A DNA stretch of 64,000 nucleotides from Spizellomyces punctatus DAOM BR117 (taxonomy: Eukaryota; Chytridiomycota; Chytridiomycetes; Spizellomycetales; Spizellomycetaceae): the NCBI RefSeq assembly GCF_000182565.1, contig NW_015971539.1:801219-865218 (forward strand). Direction: 5' to 3'. Shown here one piece after another: positions 11,281-24,893 of the stretch. The notes beneath the pieces are model-generated. The model saw only the letters and a list, made by a program, of their open reading frames with translations, was not told where the DNA came from and did no database searches. Numbering within the stretch: the stretch's first letter is position 1; every line of letters begins with the position of its first letter. A program made the position numbers and the translations under genes.

Positions 11281-12089
11281 AAATATAAACCTGGGAATTG
11301 ATGTGCGCATGGATTCTAGAGTTAGTATGGCGATTTTGCCGGAGTTGGGCTATTGATGTCTGAGCCCTAACTATGAAGAAGCACAAGTGTTACCGCTGGG
11401 GACTGTCCATACACCCTTATTTTGGCCAAAAGCAGCATCTTTGTTGAGAAGTTACCATGAAATTATTTCAGTTCCTTTTTTCCAGTTAACTCGTTCCATA
11501 AAAATCATTCTCATTCTGTCAGTCGCCACACATGCTGACGCTCACTCACAAGAAGGCTTAGTCGCGTGTCAGGTTACCAGACCACGTGAGGCCGCTGATC
11601 GGCCTTGAACTTCTACGAGATGGTCAACCACGGAGTTCATGTGGATATTCCGCTACATTGACTTCGTAATTTTTTGAACATGCATTACCAGATTCTCGTG
11701 AACAAAGAGCGTGGGCTTCCAGTTCGAAGTACACGTAGAAACTTCGCGTAATTATGGATCACATTTCCTGTGGTTAAGATGATCCAAAAACAGGTTGTCA
11801 TTCTCGGATATGCCCAGAGAGACAGTCCTTTTCCAGTCTCACTGTATACCTCGAGTGCAACGTGTACTCTCGGTGGATTCCTCCGGCTCCGCCTACTAAT
11901 GTGTCTTGTCCTATTTTCGGCCTTTGGGGTGGTGCGCGTAAGCGGGTGTTACGGGCCGATCGCGCGTTTTGTCCGATCCCCGCGCACCGGTATTCAAAAT
12001 ACCGCATCAACGCCAGCGAATCTTTCGTACTAATACTCATTTTACTTTTTGCACGTTCTTCTCTTATTTCTCTCTATCTTAAATCTTAA
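11281..12089. other. Intergenic stretch without recognised gene
   Basis: Only short ORFs without family features on either strand. It contains the 3' region of the dehydrogenase and a pyrimidine-rich tract (about 12043-12080) immediately upstream of the next start, consistent with a promoter or leader. Confidence 0.4.
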
Positions 12090-13989
12090 ATGGAAGCGGT
12101 CGCGGAAGTGCCTTTGGTTACCCCTTTTGGGGCCAATATATCCAAGGAGGTGGGCGATCTGGTCCAATTATGAATAAGCATCTTGATTATCGCCTAGCAT
12201 CTAACATCTTGACTGTCTTTATTATAACTGCCGTCCTGACTCTTAATGGAATCTATGCCAGCATGCGCATACATCATTCGCGCCCCATACCACTTCGTTT
12301 ACTTGTTCCGCCCCTCACTCTACGACCATCTTGCAATCACAAGCTGCTAGTGAGTCTACGTGGACCCAAAGATCTCTTCAGGAAGCAATAATTCAACTTC
12401 CCACAAGTTCGAAAAACGTGTTGGAGGATGCGGATCTGGAACTTGGTGGAGAGCTAAGCGTAGCGGACATAGATGCAATGTTGGATACAGACCCTCGCGG
12501 TCACAATGTTCGCAAAGAGAGCAGACATCTGGGCAAACTTGACTGTGAATCACTGTCCCACTGTCAAAGTCCGGCGGCGAACATCCCACCGCATCATGGG
12601 CCAGAAAGCTCTTGCATGAGCGGCAGTGTAGATGACCCTATGCAAATGTCCGATGAGCCAGCTGCGATCGACGGTGTTGTGTCATCACCATCGTGTGAGA
12701 AAACAGAGGAATGGGCAGAACCTAAGCATTCCGTACAAAGCGAGGAAGGTAGCCCTGAACCCATCAAATTGATTCCACAAGCTGCGACGGAATGCCCGCC
12801 ACGGCCAAGGCGGTCAATGAGTATCGAAAATTTAGTGGCTGAGCGTTTATCTCAGAATCACAGTACATCAAGCTCTCCAGCTTTGCCATCAAGTCCAGAC
12901 CAGCAGGATGGCGTGAGATGTCAGAGTCAGTGCCAAGATCCCTCTACCAATTTCTCCCTCTCTAGAGCCAGGGATCGGCTGGCAGTGGAACGAGTCCTAA
13001 AGAAAGCACCATATCAAAAGGTAGGAGTCATCATCATCTTTACCCCTTAAAATCGACATATTTCATGCTAACCACTGCTTCAGTATCTGCATCAAATTGA
13101 AATTCGTCTGAAGTACGCAATATTTAAAGTGCAGAATGGATGGGAGAAGAAGTCCTTAGCGGAAGTAAAGAACGACTATGTGGATACATGCAGCGTTACG
13201 CCAGGACATAGGAACAGTATAGCGATGATGCAATCATGCAAGAGGCTGTTACCAGATTTTGGTATGCTGCCATTGTACTATTCTGATTGGCGGTTACGTT
13301 ACTAAATCGCTATGTGTATAGAGCATAATTGTGACACACGTTCCGCCAAAAAGAAAGTACCTGCCATCAGAGAAGCCAGACTAGGCAGAACCAACGGTGG
13401 GCTGACAGGAAACCGTCCGAACGACACGGAAGTAACCAATGCGGCCTTGGCCCTTCAATCCCTAAGCAGAGCGGGTACACCACCAGACGTCCCGAAGAAA
13501 GCCCTATCCCCCTGTGCGTCGCGAGCTGTCAAACGAAAACGTGCGGAGGACAGAAAAGCTGCCCAAACCAATCCGCCTGCGGGGCAGTTAGGCATGTCTG
13601 GTATGGCATCGCAATATTTATCAACTGGACTTCAACAAATACAGCAGCAAACCGATTTAGCAAAACGTGCGATACCTTTGTTCACAACGGAATCACAATC
13701 AAAGACTTCCTCAGCACCTGCCACATTTTATGTTCCTCCCTTGCCCTATGCATATACCATTCCTTCGACATCACGCCCATCTTCCGTCAATAGCAATTTT
13801 CCACAACCATTACCAATTTCATTGCGGTCCCAATCCACCAATGACCAGAAACAAAATTCGACTGTCGCTGCTTGGTATGCTTTAGCGCGAGCGAATCAGT
13901 CTGGCGATGTTTCTGGGGGTTTGGGAAAATGCATTGGACCACGGCGACGAAGAGGGAAGCATACGAGCCCCACTCAAAAACTGCCGTAA
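12090..13989 (+). CDS. Hypothetical low-complexity, probably nuclear protein
   Basis: Not recognised. Proposed exons are 12090-12149, 12262-13020, 13084-13261 and 13322-13989, all in phase, giving about 554 residues. The first exon and its 112 bp intron are the least certain, because the second exon has no in-frame ATG. The protein is Ser/Pro/Gln-rich and acidic at first. A compact conserved-looking segment encoded around 12960-13261 follows (RDRLAVERVLKKAPYQKYLH, then KYAIFKVQNGWEKKSLAEVK). Basic tracts (RAVKRKRAEDRKA near 13540; GPRRRRGKH near 13950) look like nuclear localisation signals. The pattern suits a chromatin or transcription regulator, but no domain could be assigned. Confidence 0.6.
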
Positions 13990-14766
13990 GATTACGATTT
14001 CAATAATATACTCTTGATTTTCAGAATGATATGTTTAAATTTCAAGTATGTTGTGTCGTCATGATGTTCCACCAACTCTCTACGGAGGGTTTCTTGCACC
14101 AGTTATGTGGAACGTATTTTCAAGATGAAATAGTGGTGCGATTTATTTCCCAAGCAAACTGCTTCTTCCTAAGACAAATGCTCGGCTGCAACAGAATGTG
14201 ATCCGCAATACCTACCTTAACCTCCAGAGTCATCGCGAATATTACAGTGTAATGGTAAACGTTGTGCATGCAAATGTTGGAACGGATAAATATTGCTTTC
14301 TCACGCAATCCATACATATACTGTTAGCTGTTACCACACCGTCTTCGAGACATATTCCGAAACCCAAACAACGGCCATGAAGCCTATTAATGACCAAGCG
14401 TGTGCGGATTACCGTTTTGCATGTCAGACAAAAATGGCTACCGGTCTAAGGCAAATGCTCTTAGGAAAGAATTGCTTTGAGTCCCATACTGACGAGCAGG
14501 TCGTCCCCGTAAGGCGTTCAACGGAAATACTAGACGTTGAATTATTCGTTGTATTATGTAATCTAGGATGTTCGAAAGATTCGGACTTTGTCCCTCCATC
14601 CATCCAACCCAGAACCAGATCGCATACACTGTCCCTGCCTTTCCTACGTTTTCCGACAACGCAATTGCTCACCAAATCGCTAGCAATACTGCCTCGTATC
14701 GGATCGTCGTGAAGTAACCATAACCTGCTCGCAGGTATTCGGCCCAATTATCTCAACGGGGTCACA
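13990..14766. other. Intergenic stretch without recognised gene
   Basis: Contains the 3' end of the preceding gene and the promoter of the CLASP gene. ORFs of up to about 140 codons exist on both strands but overlap one another and show no family features. I see nothing functional that I can name. Confidence 0.4.
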
Positions 14767-17700
14767 ATGGAGACCGTACGCGCCTTCGTAGAGGCAATGG
14801 AAGGCACAAGTAGGTGAAGTGCCGTGTGAAGAGCATACAGGCGAGAACTTTCTATTTTCAGGATATAGTGAGCTAATACCGTTCTATACCAGACATAGAT
14901 CGGAAACTGCAAACTTTAGAGGAGCTTCTCCAAGAGTTTTCGACCATCAGTGTTGCATCCATAGAGGTGAGTGTACTGTACGTGCCCTTTTATAGTCCGA
15001 ATTCGTGCTGTCCACTGTCGAATGTGTTGCTCACATATGAAATATTGATTCGGAAGCCCGACTTGTATGAGAATTTCCTGGATGCGGTTGTGCGTTGCAT
15101 AAAGTCCCCCCAGCTGAAATTGTGTCAACAAGCTCTCAGCTTCCTGCCCGTCCTGTCGGTGTCGACAGATGCTCGTTCTCATAATTCCGCTTCACATTTG
15201 AGAACTATAGTTGTCTTTGCAGCCCCGGTCGTTGTCGAAAGGCTTGCAGATGGCAAAGAGAAAATAAGAGAACTTGCGCAAGCAGCGATTATTGAACTCT
15301 ATCGGATTGTTTGCCGTAGTGTCGCTCATAGCGCGAGCAAAGATTCCAATAAAGAAGGCGGACCGTACGCACAGATGCTGATATTTTTAGACCGAGAAAT
15401 GAAGACAAATGGATTTGGCCACAAAACTCCACGCGGACGAGAACAGGTCATTTCGCTTGCTGAAGTGCCAAATTCCAAAGAATTAGCCCACTTAAAAATA
15501 TATCATAGGCGGTCATATGGTTGGTCCAGTGCGTTCGAGCGGTGCCAGAATTTCCCGTAAAGCAGTATATTCCTCTGCTTGTGAGACTACTGGAGGATTC
15601 GAATGAAAGTGTCAGAAACACAAGCAAGGAGGCCGTAATCGCCGTGTATAAGTATGTATACATTGGCATCCGATGAGGTTCTCTATCTGATTATCTAACG
15701 TAGATTTAAACTGCTGCTACAGTAACACGACCATAAAAGCCATGCGAACCGACATAAAAAAAGAGCTCGTCAAAAATAAAATACGTCAATCGATTGTGGA
15801 TCATATCTTAGCCAACTTTATCGACGGACAGGCCGAGAGTCCCGCAGACACCGTCCCTGATCGGTCAGAGTCGACTTTGTCCGGAACCACCTCTGCCGCA
15901 CTAGGAAACGGGGCTCCAAGACGGGAAACAGGAGCGGTGTCCCCACCAAATAATCTCGCGGGGGGAACATCCGCACCTGATCCCGATCCGATAAATGTAC
16001 CTGATGCTACAGTTTTTGACAAGCATGTTATTACAATATTAATTCCCTATCTTGTAACGCTAGATCGGGTCCAGCAAAGAACTGGAGATGGAGATATCTG
16101 CAATCTGTGTTCTTTTCGAGGGCAAGGAGACTGAGGAAAACTGGAAAGCTCGGGAGGATGCATTGCAGCGCTTGCGCGGCATTTGCCGCGGCACCGCGCG
16201 TCACATTGATGGCTTCATCAATTACATACGACCAGCCACGGAACCAATCACACGAACGGTTTGTTTCAATTGATTCGTTCGGATTACTTCGGAAACGTCA
16301 TCCTCATACAGGTGTTCCATTTGAATATAGATGCACAGTTTGCGTACTGCTTTAGTGATGACGACTTGCACCACCGTAGTCGATATGGTAAACATCCTGG
16401 GCTGCCAGCTAGATCCATTGGTTGACGCGTTCATAGTCAACTTGCTCAAGTTGAGCGGGCAAGCGAAGAAGGTCGTTGCAACCGCAAGTATAAGCGCTAT
16501 CCAGATCCTTCTCCAACGAACTTCGTATCAGCTTAAATTTGTCCAATATTTCCAAATGGCGCTTAGTGATAAGAGTGCAGGTACCCGGAGTGCCGCTGCC
16601 CTCTTTATTAAAACTGTTGTAGAAGTGATGGGATCTTCTGACACCGGCCGGTCGACATTGGAGACAAGCGGTGGACTCGACATTGTAGAGAAAGGCTTGA
16701 AAAAGGGCTTGGCGGATGCAAATGGGCCCGTGCGCCAAACTTGCCGTGAGACGTTTAGCAATTTTCAGAGCGCCTGGCCAGAGCGAGCGGAAATGTGAGC
16801 ATACTTGCCCTCTTTGCGCTAAGGATCAAGGAGCTTGCAGCTGACTTGCAATTTTAGTTTGTTCGATACACTCGATGCCGCCACCCGCAAAGCTATCTCT
16901 CGGGCGAAGTTGTCCTCTGCCCCTGCCAAGATCCGCCCATCGATACGGGCTGTTGCCGCAACTCGATCGGCATTTTCAAACCCAGCCAATGACTCACCCG
17001 CACTTTCGGAAGGAACCGTAGAAGGGATCAACTTCGCTATTGAACCACAGGAGTCTGATCCATTACCAAATGGCCTCAGTTTGGAGGATGGGATTCATTC
17101 TGTCGGGGAACTGCGCGCCGCCACGCCCAAAACTGAAGATCCACAAGACAACAGAGGTATTATTCTGCAGCAACTAATGCATGAGAATGTGGATGAGCAA
17201 GTTCGGGGCTATTGTGCATTAGCAACGCTAGCTCGTCAACATAGCGAACGCGGCATCTCTCTCGAGATGGAGCCCGAGTTCAATCTGGCCATACGCTCAG
17301 CGATTGGACATCTTTTGGAGAAGGGCTCTGAGGACATATCGAGTACGCTGCTGGATGCGGAGTATTTGGCCCCTTTGATAGACAGTAGAATCATTGCGAT
17401 CTCTGAACTGCTCATTCCGATTCTGGCCTCTGCTGGCAGTGGAAATCCAGGGCGCCAGAGTGCGGGCCGGGGAGCCCTTGAATTTGTCAAGGGCAGGTTG
17501 GGTTTTGTGGCCCTCTTGGATATGGTTGTACGGTTCTTGACGAAACCTTCAGAAGCAGATCCATGTCCAGGTGGAGCACAAACGCAGCGTTTAGCCCGAT
17601 GGGGTGCTGCAGAATGGATAGAAAGCACCAATATCGGTACAGAACCGATTCATGGAGAAGTTGCTGCCTACTTTGCGGATCCTAGCAACTGTCAATTACT

Positions 17701-19560
17701 CTTTCATGGTCTTGTCAATCAAATCTCGCACCCGGGAGGCGACGATCGGCGGCTGCTACGGCTGCTACGTCTCGTTCAACAATCACGACCGGACCAGTTC
17801 GCCCACCTGTTAAGCACCTGCGATGACGAAATTACGGAACGTATACAGGAAGAGCTAGGTGTGAAGCGTACGTTGTTAACTTCAAAAGACAGAATCAGTA
17901 GAGGGCCGCCAGCTCTGCTCGGAGTCCATGATCAGTTTGGAGACGGTGAACCCAGTGAAGGCATAACAGTGGAGGACTTGAGCCGAATTGAAGCAGGCGA
18001 AGGCGCAACATTACTGGACATGACGGACATGACATTTGACACGTCATTGATGCTGCAAGGCCATGTCCGCAACTTAATGGATGTAGGTGTCCGCTTTGAT
18101 AGATATAGCAACCGTTTATTAACTGTCCATATTATTTGACTCCAGGAGACAATGCCATATGGCATGGCAGACATGAGCAGTGCTCAAGCCAGCTTTGCGG
18201 TACATCGAGCAGGTGAGACAGCCCTGGTCTGGGCAGTCCAGCAGTCACAGCAAGGAGGTGGATCAGAGGCATGCGAGCAGATGGACATAGCGGTGCCACA
18301 GTCTGCAGACAGTAGTCCCAGGGAATCTGCTAAGCGAAAGGGATCCGAGGGGCCCTCGGCAGGACTGGTAGGGATCAAGCGGGAGCGACGGTCTTCTACC
18401 GAGACAACGCCTTTAAAACCCGGCGCAACACATATGGGTACCAAGTTTGATGGTAGGTAGACAGTCTTGTGCTCCACGGAGGTTGTCATTTTGATAATCG
18501 ACATTTAACGGCTACCAGTATTTTCGGCGGGTACGCCAACGCCAATGCAACTCTCCAAGATAGATAGGGCACGAGAGATTCCAACTTTACTCGACGCAAT
18601 CTCCAAAGGCACTGCAGAGGACACCGTCTGGCGCCGGCTTTACCGGATATGTGACGGCTCTGCAGCACCGGGTGATGATTTTGACGAAGAGGAATATTGG
18701 AACCAATGGTTCGCAGAAACATTGGCTGTACTGCTCAGCTTTTTGCGACGAGGGGGCCAGGTTCGTTGATGCGTGCACAAATTTAATATTCCAGGATTGA
18801 TCATTTATGCTATGGCTTAGAACAAAATGGAACAAGAAACATGCCTATTGCTGTTGACGAGGATGATAGAGAGACTCAGCCAGTATTTTATTGGTCATGA
18901 AGCCGAGCTTCTAATGGTATTACTCCAAGCCAGGAGCGATGGAACAGAGCTGGTGCGTTGCGATGCTTTCCGCCGGGTGATACCGTCTTTTAATATTTCA
19001 GCCTAAAAGGTTTCTGGAAGCGCGACAAATGCATTGTCAATCATGGCAGAAAAACTGGATGGAAGAGCGTGTCTCGACGCATTGCTGAAAATGCTCTATG
19101 AATGGGATATGGCACGTGAACGTCAGCGAAAGATGCTCTCCGTGAGCTCGCGTCTATACTCGGGGCGCTCAAAGACGCTGACTGTCGAATCACTGCCCTC
19201 TTACGAGCCTACCCCGGCTGAGTCGGGTTTAGAGATTTTAGGCACGTTTCTATCAAAAGTCGATGGCGCAGATGTGGAGGAAGACGCTCTCTGGCGCATT
19301 GGAGATATTGGTGCCATGGTAAGGACTCGACATCGCTAGTTAATGCTCTGCTCAAATCATTCCTCATTCGTGCGTCTCCTTAGTACATGAGTTGCCAGGT
19401 CACCGAAACCCGGAGGTTGGCCACTTTATGTCTGGTCGACGTCTATTCGATAGTAGGGGACCGTGTGTGGCAATATCTGGGCAAATTGTCAAAACAACAG
19501 CGAAAACTGTTACAAGTCATTATTGACCGACAACTGCACCGCAAACCCAGTATTTCATAA
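14767..19560 (+). CDS. CLASP-family microtubule-stabilising protein (TOG repeats)
   Basis: Twelve inferred exons, total about 1349 residues, all junctions in phase (14767-14809, 14893-15446, 15509-15651, 15723-15996, 16064-16258, 16331-16794, 16858-18082, 18146-18452, 18519-18760, 18821-18952, 19010-19318, 19399-19560). The N-terminal TOG array ends with VPEFPVKQYIPLLVRLLEDS. A second TOG opens with KELEMEISAICVLFEGKETE followed by NWKAREDALQRLRGICRG, the hallmark of CLASP/Stu1/Cls1. A basic Ser/Arg linker follows, and a C-terminal helical-repeat domain ends in RRLATLCLVDVYSIVGDRVW. CLASPs bind microtubule plus ends, spindle and kinetochores and promote rescue. Sequence between 14967 and about 15060 stays in frame although it begins with a GTGAGT donor-like site, so a small extra intron there is possible. 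Confidence 0.92.
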
Positions 19561-20070
19561 TTATAGAAAAAGTATGTAGGGTGTACGTAAGGTGATGGGA
19601 CGAGATTAACCCTTGTTTATTGTCCTGCAAGAGGGCATTTGTACATAATATCTGCATTATTTTGATCTGTTTCCATGTGCAGTGCACTGTTGGCTCACAT
19701 ACAACGAGGATCTTATCCCAAAATCGTCATCGATTTGCGCAAGCGTCTACTTTCTCTTTCCCATGTCCGCGCGTGTAGGGTGTTGTCAGCTGTCCTCACA
19801 TGAGCACAGGAGAAGACTTGGGTAAGATGACTGAAAGTCCATCTATAGGCTGGTCGCTTGCGGAACAAATATAGAGTTCAAAGACTCGCGAGGGACAGAT
19901 TCCTTTCAGTTCTTAGCAGCTCTCATGGTAGGAAGCCGCAGGTGGGATGGTCAGACGCTGGGTTGCGATTTACGGCCAGCATTCACTCTCGCTACAGCCG
20001 CAACGGAGATGTTCAACACCATTAGTCTAGTCCCCGAACAACCAAACGATTGCATCTTAAGCGTACCTTA
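19561..20070. other. Convergent intergenic region (CLASP / UPF2)
   Basis: Two genes end towards each other here. No ORF with family features is present; the stretch should hold both 3' UTRs and polyadenylation sites. Confidence 0.5.
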
Positions 20071-23000
20071 TCACTTTCCGCCGGTAACCTTTGCAGATCG
20101 GCCGTACCCGCCCCGTGCACCGCCAGTTCCTTCATAACTTCCTCCTGTTCCACGAGTGCTGACGAAGCCACGACCTCGGCCACCGCTCCCACGATACAAA
20201 CCTCCACGGTGTGCACTACTGCTCATGATGACTGTATGAGGGCGGCCGTTCCAGATGGTGTTCTCTTCAACCGCTTCAACAACCCGAGCAGGTGAGTTGG
20301 ACTTGATGAACCAAAGTCATCCAATAGCAAGAAACCAACCTCGCTTTGCATTTTCACGTTCCCTTTCTTCATAGTTCAATACTAATTGTTTCAAATGTTG
20401 TTTTTCCTCTTGCTCTGCTTCCTGCTTGCTCCTTGTACTAATGACAAATGAGCTGTCGGCGGGAAGAGCCATAGTCTTCACCTACAAGGACAGATTAATA
20501 CATCCAGGTGGCCTATACATAAGGATACGCCATGGAGGATACAAAACACACCTGCTGTTTGTTGCCCTTCTTTGTCAAGAGTGTAAATGCCACCTGTCCG
20601 TTCCCAGCCTCCTCCTGACCTTCCGCTGTGTTCCCGGACTTTATGCGCACAGGAACAGGCGCATCGAAAGTTGATTTTCGATCGTTTCTGCGAGTATCTA
20701 TGCTTTCCTGCATCATTCGACTGAACTGCTGCTCAAAGTCTTCGTCCGCTTCTTCATCGAGCTCATGCTGAACGTGCACCACAACAGTATCTTCATACAT
20801 CTCTCCCTCCTCCTCCTCGTCGTCCTCATCGTCCCTGTCCTCAACATGATCATCATCATCTTCCCCGGTGGCGTTATTACGACGCACCGCTTCATCGTCG
20901 TCATCCTCGTCTTCATCGTCATCTTCCTCGCTCTCCTCTCCTCCCGGTACGTCACCACCAATGCCATTTTGCTCTGCCTGCATCTGCTCTACGGCTAAGC
21001 GATTGACTTCAGCTACCGCTTCCTCATAACTCTGCATCAATTTCAAATTCGGCCGCAGTTGCTCGAATGTTTCGGAAATCATAAAATCCACATCCATGGC
21101 AGGAGGTGGCTTCGTTTGGATGTACATCTGCGACGAATTAGTATATCACCCAATGCGCGATGGAATCTTGAGCGCTTACTTGTAGATAAGCGAGGAACGC
21201 ATCTAGACGTTTCGCGTATGTGCCACGATCAAAGCACTGTCCACAAGTGTCCAAAAGAGTGCAACACAACCGCACACGGAAGAAATCGTGCTGAGCATCC
21301 AGCGGTATCCCCACACCGTAGCGAGGAAGGTTGTTTTCTTAAAGTGTTGAATCGTGTAAGTTAAGATTTACCTTTGCATGATTCAGGCAGCCCAATTCTT
21401 CATTACCATGGCCAAACGAAACAATCAAGAACAATGTGTCAAATATCACCGGGCTTTCCACCATCCGATAGTTATATAATTCTCCAAGGTACTTAACAAC
21501 GGCGATGCGGCGCTGATTGTGCGTGAAGATGTTTTGCTCCAAACCAATTCGCACCTCTTCCAATGTGCTGTCGACAACCGCAACGCCGAATTCGGGATGA
21601 TGGCGAGTCAGCTCACATGCAATGTAGGCTACCATATGGAGATGCGAGAATTTGATCTTCCAGATTTTACAAAATGTTCGCGTGATTATTTGGCGCACTT
21701 TTGGATCCTCCCAGTTCAACTTGCGAAGTTGTTTTGATATTTTATCAACCGTTTTCTTGGTCAGATCGGAAAATATTAATTTCCTGACGTACAGTTCCAA
21801 CGGTGGGCGAGCTTTGGCTACAACAGGTGGTCGGTCGGGCGGATTGCACTGTAGATAAATTGCAACGGTAAGCAAGAAAAAAATGCAGTGATAGCTGAAT
21901 CAATGAATGCGCAACTTATTACTACCTGGTAGAAGGCATTTTCAATCATCAATGCCTGCCGGTTGTCAATGTTTTTGACATTCTTTTTCCGCATAAGAAT
22001 GTCGAGCTAGTGGCGCCATTAACGGGTTACAGTTTATCCTAGATGCAGCATATGTCATCGTCACTTACATAATTGGAGGTCCTAGTACTGGTTTCAGGAG
22101 ACTTGTAAAGGAAGCGCCCGCATGTCTCAAGTAGGGTACATAGCAGTTCCACATTGTGATGCTTGAAATCATCTAAAAGTACTTTTATACAGTGGAACAC
22201 GATATGAAGGGGCGTTACTTTGAACTTTGTCAGTTCGCCAATAAATCGGATGTTCTACAAAACGAAACAATGAGATTAATATAATATAAATATCCGGAGC
22301 GAATAAGACTTTCAGCTAACCTTGATTTTCTCCTCGATGAACACTTGCTCTTTTCTCTTCTGATGGCCATGAAAGGACCTTTCCAGCTAGTAACCGATAA
22401 GCCAAGAGAGTCATTGCAAAATGCAGATGTCAATCCCACTAACCGCATCGACAATGCCAGCTCCAATATCAGGCATATAGGGATTCAACGTTGCAATGAG
22501 ACGTGAATAATAAGGCAGTAAATCCAGTCGCTGCCTAGGAACCGCTAGCAACGTCTTGACCAACTTTTTGCGCGTGCTTTTTGAGTTTAAAAATGCAATG
22601 TCGATGGCAAGTTGGTCAATCGTGTCTCGGTTCAGAGCATTTGGTAATCGATTCAGTAGCGTCTCGAGCGCAGCTTGTGCAGTAGACGAGACGTTCTGAT
22701 TCTTCTCATCCTCATCCTCATCGGCCTCCAGTATGTCCTCTTCCTCCTCCCCTGTCTCATCGCTTGGACTCTCCTCCATCTGAAGAGCATCGTCCTTTTC
22801 ATCGTCCTTGGTATCCGCAGATCGCACGTCTTCCCGACTCTGATCAGCCACCTCATCCGGGGCACCTTCGAGACCTTTGCTTCCTTCATCCAGAGTATCT
22901 TCAGCTTTCTCCTTCTTCTCACCAAGGAAAATCGCTGGCACATGGTTTTTCAGATCTATCAGGTTTTCGTAGAACGCCTTTGCATCGTCATCCTCCCACA

Positions 23001-24528
23001 CACTATGAGTCTCCTATCGTAGAGTTATTGACTCCCAGCTCCTGATATGTTCCATGAACTTATTACGTACCTTATCCTCCTTGTCTGGAGCATTTCCAGT
23101 GATCCCAATTCCAATCCGGGTCATTCCTTCATCTTCGGGGAGATCTGGCATCTCTTGCTCCAAATATTCAGCTAAGGTCTGTGTGCCGCTGAGAAGTTTT
23201 TCGTAGGCTTTCAATCCCTTTTCATATCGCTCCTGGCGATCCTCGCTAATTTCACCTCGAGCAATGTAATGTTCATGATTATTCTTCTCCACTTTTCGGA
23301 TATGCTACAGGCCGACGATGAGTATTGAACGAATGATGCACTTTCGTATGTTCGGCGCATAGGGAAGCAATACCTTATGATCCCGGATCAAGTGACGCTC
23401 AAGGGTTGTATAGTATTCAAGCAAAGTCGCCCTGACTGCTTCTTGCACCTCTTTCGGCACGAAGCTCTGGCGCTAGGGCAGCAACAGTGAGCCATGTGCA
23501 CTTCGAGCACGCAAAGTCGATGCTTCGAAGACAAACCTGCTTTGTAGCTACAGATTCGGTTGACGACAAGGCTTCGTCCTCATCTCCAGTGGTAGCAGGG
23601 TCAGCAGCCACGCTGTCACTGCGATTCCGGCCCTTCTTGGGCAGAACTCCAAGGAACTGATCACCATAGTGCTTGACAAAAGCAACAGCAAGCGATAGGT
23701 TGGCATGCTGCTCCTTATCCGAGGAAAGCTGTACCTTGCAGCTTAGTTTTCGCCTCCTTTGCGTGCCGGACGGACTTCAAATGTAAATACGTACCATATC
23801 TTTAAGTATTACTGAAATTAATCCATCCTTCTGATTGGGTGGATCTTTCGCCACACCGACCAGATAGAGTTCCACAAGAAATCTGAGCATGCTTCGCTGC
23901 TTCCCGATCCTTGCAGATTCTTCTTTTTCTCTCTGGTCTGGTGCCATGCCATACAGCGGTGGCGGAGGACCAAGTTGTTTCACTATCATGGGCACAAGCT
24001 GCGAAGAGAAGTCGGCAAATCTCTGGTGCAGTAGGGAGCTTATCTCAACTGCTGCCCAAACATCGGCGGAGGATTTGAACTTTGCTTCGGAGAGCGCCGA
24101 GACAATCTCTGAAAGATACTTCTCAAGCTTCAGTGATAGTAGTTCCTTCGAAAGCGATGGGAGTTGCTCATGAGTGAGGCTAACTCGGAGCTTCCGAACA
24201 AACGAAGTATTCTTCTTAATTGAGCCATCGAGATTCTTCAAGGTTGATAGATCTTGGAACGAATAATTGGTAAAGCAAGTCACTTAACATGGGTAATAGG
24301 TCATTCCTCACCAGGTCTGCTTATGTAGGCGTCTAAATTCTTCTTTCTAATTTCTTTCTTGTGCTCATATCGGATGAGTGCCTCGTCATCGGCTGCGGAC
24401 AGCTTCAGCGGATGCTGTGCAGAAACCAGGCAGGAAATTTGACGATTAGCTCGGCCAGCTCAACCCAGGACAGTTACAGGTAGATTGAATCATAATCATT
24501 CAACACGTACATCTTGTGACGCTTGCAT
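20071..24528 (-). CDS. UPF2: Nonsense-mediated decay factor UPF2 (Nmd2)
   Basis: Minus-strand multi-exon gene. The first exon is 24511-24528 (ATG at 24528, six codons), then 24312-24414, 23795-24252 and further exons down to the TGA at 20071. The product has three MIF4G-type helical domains: the first includes IKKNTSFVRKLRVSLTHEQL; the third includes VDKISKQLRKLNWEDPKVRQ, followed by KIWKIKFSHLHMVAYIACEL. An acidic linker lies at about 22700-22800. A long Glu/Asp run (about 20780-20950) and a C-terminal UPF1-binding-like tail (ADSSFVISTRSKQEAEQEEK near 20440) follow. UPF2 is the cytoplasmic bridge between UPF3/exon-junction complex and the helicase UPF1. The last exon adds an RGG-like Gly/Arg-rich tail, not usual in yeast Nmd2. 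Introns are short and numerous. Confidence 0.93.
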
Positions 24529-24893
24529 GAACCGCGGAAAGTGACGGGCGAGATTTGCAAAATGTCGAGTTGGAAGGAGGCCAAACTGGTCAGCTACTCG
24601 CGCGGGGCACAGTCATGTTATGAATGTGATGGCAATAAGAAATGTCACACACAGTGCACTTGGACGGATCGAACCTATTGGGTCTGGCGACAGCGAACCC
24701 CTATCTACTACGTACTTGGCCTACTTACACATGCGATAATTAGCCAGAATCCTACTTTTATCTCATATGTTGCAACAATAAATGTGCTGTATTCAAATAG
24801 TGATATTCATATCCTCCAACATACTATGATCTTGGCTGCATTCCTCCAGATTATAAAACTGCAAATACCAAAAGCGCTACAATCACATCGAAA

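Noticed and set aside
16027-16063. 37 bp intron option in the CLASP gene
   Set aside because: Shorter than any other intron here; a 67 bp intron at 15997-16063 with a GTACCT donor gives the same phase and fits the size range.
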